DNA from: a bacterium
GTDB taxonomy: Bacteria > Zixibacteria > MSB-5A5 > GN15 > FEB-12
Direction: 5' to 3'
DNA length: 7,367 nt
Assembly: GCA_030619425.1 (NCBI GenBank)
Contig: JAUXBJ010000071.1
Span: forward strand, 1-7,367
Shown here one piece after another: positions 5,661-7,367 of the stretch; the stretch's first letter is position 1; the number at the start of each line of letters is the position of its first letter. The translations under genes were made by a program, and so were the position numbers. The notes under the pieces were generated by a model, which was not told the DNA's origin, did not search any database, and saw only the letters and a list, made by a program, of their open reading frames with translations.

Positions 5661-7367
5661 ATGCTGCTCAGAAAAATCTTCACAGCCTTAATCGTAGCCG
5701 TCTTGCTGGCGGCCTTTGTCGGAAACGTCGAGGCCAGGCGCCGAGTGCGCACCTACGGCGACAAAGAAAAGACTATTGAGACTAACAAAAAGGACAACGA
5801 CAAGAAAGCGGATGAGAAGCCATACGCTGACATGATCAAGGACAAGGTTGTCATCGAAGGACTGTTCACATTCTACGAGGACACCACCGACAACAGTTAC
5901 CTGATGGCGATCAAGCCGGAGCAGTTTGAGACAATCTATCTGTGTGGTCTGACGCGTTCCGCCTCGGCCGGAGCCTTCTACGACAACGGCAGTATGTCGC
6001 GAACGTTTCCCTTTTATTTCAAACGGGTCGGCAAGAATATCATGTTGATGGAGAAGAACCTCCGCTTCCGCGCCGACAGTTCAGCGGCGCTGTCGCGAGC
6101 TCTCCCCCGCGCCGTGTCGGATCATCTCTTTGCCTCCACCAAGATCGCATCGCTTCCGGACGATTCGACCGATGCTGTGCTCATCAAACCCGCCGACTTC
6201 TTCCTGCGCGATGTGACTAATGTCGGCTACTTCGTTAACCGGACTCGCAAGACAGGGCTCAGCTACGACAAGGGCAACAGCTACTTCGCGCAAGTGAAGT
6301 CATTCCCGGAGAACTCCGAGATTGATGTCAAGCTGCATTACAAGACCAACCGACCGATCTCAGCCCTCACTATGCAAAACCCGTATAGCCTGTTCCATGT
6401 TTATCATTACTCGCTGTCATCGCTGCCGGAAACCGATTACGTCCCGAGGCTGGCCGACGATCGCATCGGCCATTTTCTGACCATGTATCAGGATTATACC
6501 GACCTGGACAGTGAGACGCCATACGTGCGGTACATTAATCGCTGGCACCTCAAAAAGAAGGATACTCAGGCGGCGCTGTCGGAGCCCGTAGAGCCAATTG
6601 TCTACTGGGTCGAAAACACGGTTCCTGAGGAGTATCGCCAGGCAGTGGCCGAAGGGATCGAGTTCTGGAACCATGCTTTTGAAAAGATCGGTTTCAAGAA
6701 CGCCATGATCGCCAAACAGATGCCTGATGACGCCGACTGGGATCCGGCCGATACGCGCTACAACGTAGTTCGCTGGATAATCAGCCCCGGGGCGGCCTAC
6801 GCGGTGGGACCAAGTCGAGCCAATCCGTTTACCGGTCAGATCTACGATGCCGATGTCAGGTTTTCGGCCGACTGGGTTCGGTACATGTACAATCGCATGG
6901 AGTACTTCATCGATCCGCTCTTGTTCGACGGCAGCACGCCCGAAGGCAACGATCATTTGACGCCCGAATTCAACGACGACCGATTGGCTAATCCTCACTC
7001 TTGCTCCTACGGCGCCGAGGCGGCGAAGGAGGCGGCGTTTGCGTTTTCATATCTCACCGCCGCCACCGACGACCTTGCGGACAAGGACTCGGTGTTGCAG
7101 CGTTACGTACACACCTACCTGCGTGAGGTCATTGCCCACGAGGTCGGACACACACTCGGCTTTAGGCATAACTTCAAAGCCTCGACGATATACACGCGTG
7201 ATCAGATCAACGACCCCGAGTTCGTGCGCGAGCATGGAACCATCGGCTCGATCATGGATTACTCCTCACCGAATATCGCCGGTCCCGGTAAACGGCAAGG
7301 CGATTTCTACTCACCGATTCCGGGACCGTACGATGACTGGATGGTGGAGTACGCATACACCGATTTC
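5661..7367 (+). CDS. Secreted metzincin-type zinc metalloprotease, DUF5117/DUF4953-like (C-terminus beyond window)
   Basis: 569 codons are open to the right edge with no stop. A signal peptide is clear: basic MLLRK, hydrophobic core IFTALIVAVLLAAFVG, and VEA before a likely cut after A25, so the enzyme is exported. A charged linker (about 30-55) follows. The middle (about 60-300) looks like the DUF5117 region that precedes the catalytic part in this family. The catalytic zinc site is HEVGHTLGFRH at 493-503 (ligands H493, H497, H503; general base E494), and the Met-turn SIMDY has M532. Proteins of this kind usually run to about 800 residues, so roughly 200-300 are missing. AAAGGAG (5649-5655) lies 5 bases before the ATG. 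It may be cotranscribed with the regulator 53 bases upstream. The substrate is unknown; it presumably degrades extracellular or periplasmic protein. Confidence 0.92.
   Translation, partial: MLLRKIFTALIVAVLLAAFVGNVEARRRVRTYGDKEKTIETNKKDNDKKADEKPYADMIKDKVVIEGLFTFYEDTTDNSYLMAIKPEQFETIYLCGLTRSASAGAFYDNGSMSRTFPFYFKRVGKNIMLMEKNLRFRADSSAALSRALPRAVSDHLFASTKIASLPDDSTDAVLIKPADFFLRDVTNVGYFVNRTRKTGLSYDKGNSYFAQVKSFPENSEIDVKLHYKTNRPISALTMQNPYSLFHVYHYSLSSLPETDYVPRLADDRIGHFLTMYQDYTDLDSETPYVRYINRWHLKKKDTQAALSEPVEPIVYWVENTVPEEYRQAVAEGIEFWNHAFEKIGFKNAMIAKQMPDDADWDPADTRYNVVRWIISPGAAYAVGPSRANPFTGQIYDADVRFSADWVRYMYNRMEYFIDPLLFDGSTPEGNDHLTPEFNDDRLANPHSCSYGAEAAKEAAFAFSYLTAATDDLADKDSVLQRYVHTYLREVIAHEVGHTLGFRHNFKASTIYTRDQINDPEFVREHGTIGSIMDYSSPNIAGPGKRQGDFYSPIPGPYDDWMVEYAYTDF

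Noticed and set aside
6417..6998. 193-codon minus-strand open frame opposite the metalloprotease
   Set aside because: Antisense shadow of the protease frame, which carries a signal peptide and an intact zinc site.

Overview
The window comes from a bacterial chromosome of moderate-to-high GC in its core genes. Every gene is ATG-started, and most have a good Shine-Dalgarno. Three features would suit a deep-branching FCB-type lineage (for example Zixibacteria-, Latescibacteria- or Gemmatimonadota-like): the large secreted zinc metalloprotease of the DUF5117/DUF4953 kind, a DUF2250-like regulator, and interspersed GTCATTGCGAG...GCGGCAATCTC palindromes. This placement is an inference from gene content; no rRNA or other phylogenetic marker is present.

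Layout. At 1-120 there is a possible C-terminal tail of an upstream gene. A GNRA-capped hairpin (176-195) and a good sigma70-type promoter (225-254) then precede pcm, protein-L-isoaspartate methyltransferase (273-944). A cluster of palindromic repeats (960-1152) separates pcm from a gene for a helical, possibly HEAT-like protein ending in a SEC-C zinc motif (1252-2136). A second copy of the repeat composite (2175-2346) lies just beyond that gene, so the SEC-C gene sits between two direct copies of a ~157-172 bp element.

The next stretch reads leftward on the minus strand. A DUF6978-like gene (3203-3700) overlaps a DUF1828/DUF1829-like gene (2427-3206) by 4 bases (ATGA). Base composition of this pair is visibly lower in GC than the neighbours, and a perfect inverted repeat sits in its upstream region. 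The pair looks like an acquired two-gene module of unknown function. Upstream of it on the same strand is a DUF819 multi-span membrane protein (3783-4958).

From a divergent 127-bp intergenic region, the plus strand carries a small protein (5086-5607). It joins the zinc-binding RIS/ZFD module known from RelA/SpoT proteins to a winged-helix domain, without any synthetase or hydrolase. 53 bases downstream, and running off the right edge, is a signal-peptide-bearing metzincin-type zinc metalloprotease (5661-7367, incomplete).

The most interesting items are the stand-alone RIS-winged-helix protein, the low-GC DUF6978-DUF1828 pair, and the duplicated composite palindromic repeat bracketing the SEC-C gene. 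All function calls are from reading the translations; no database search was run.
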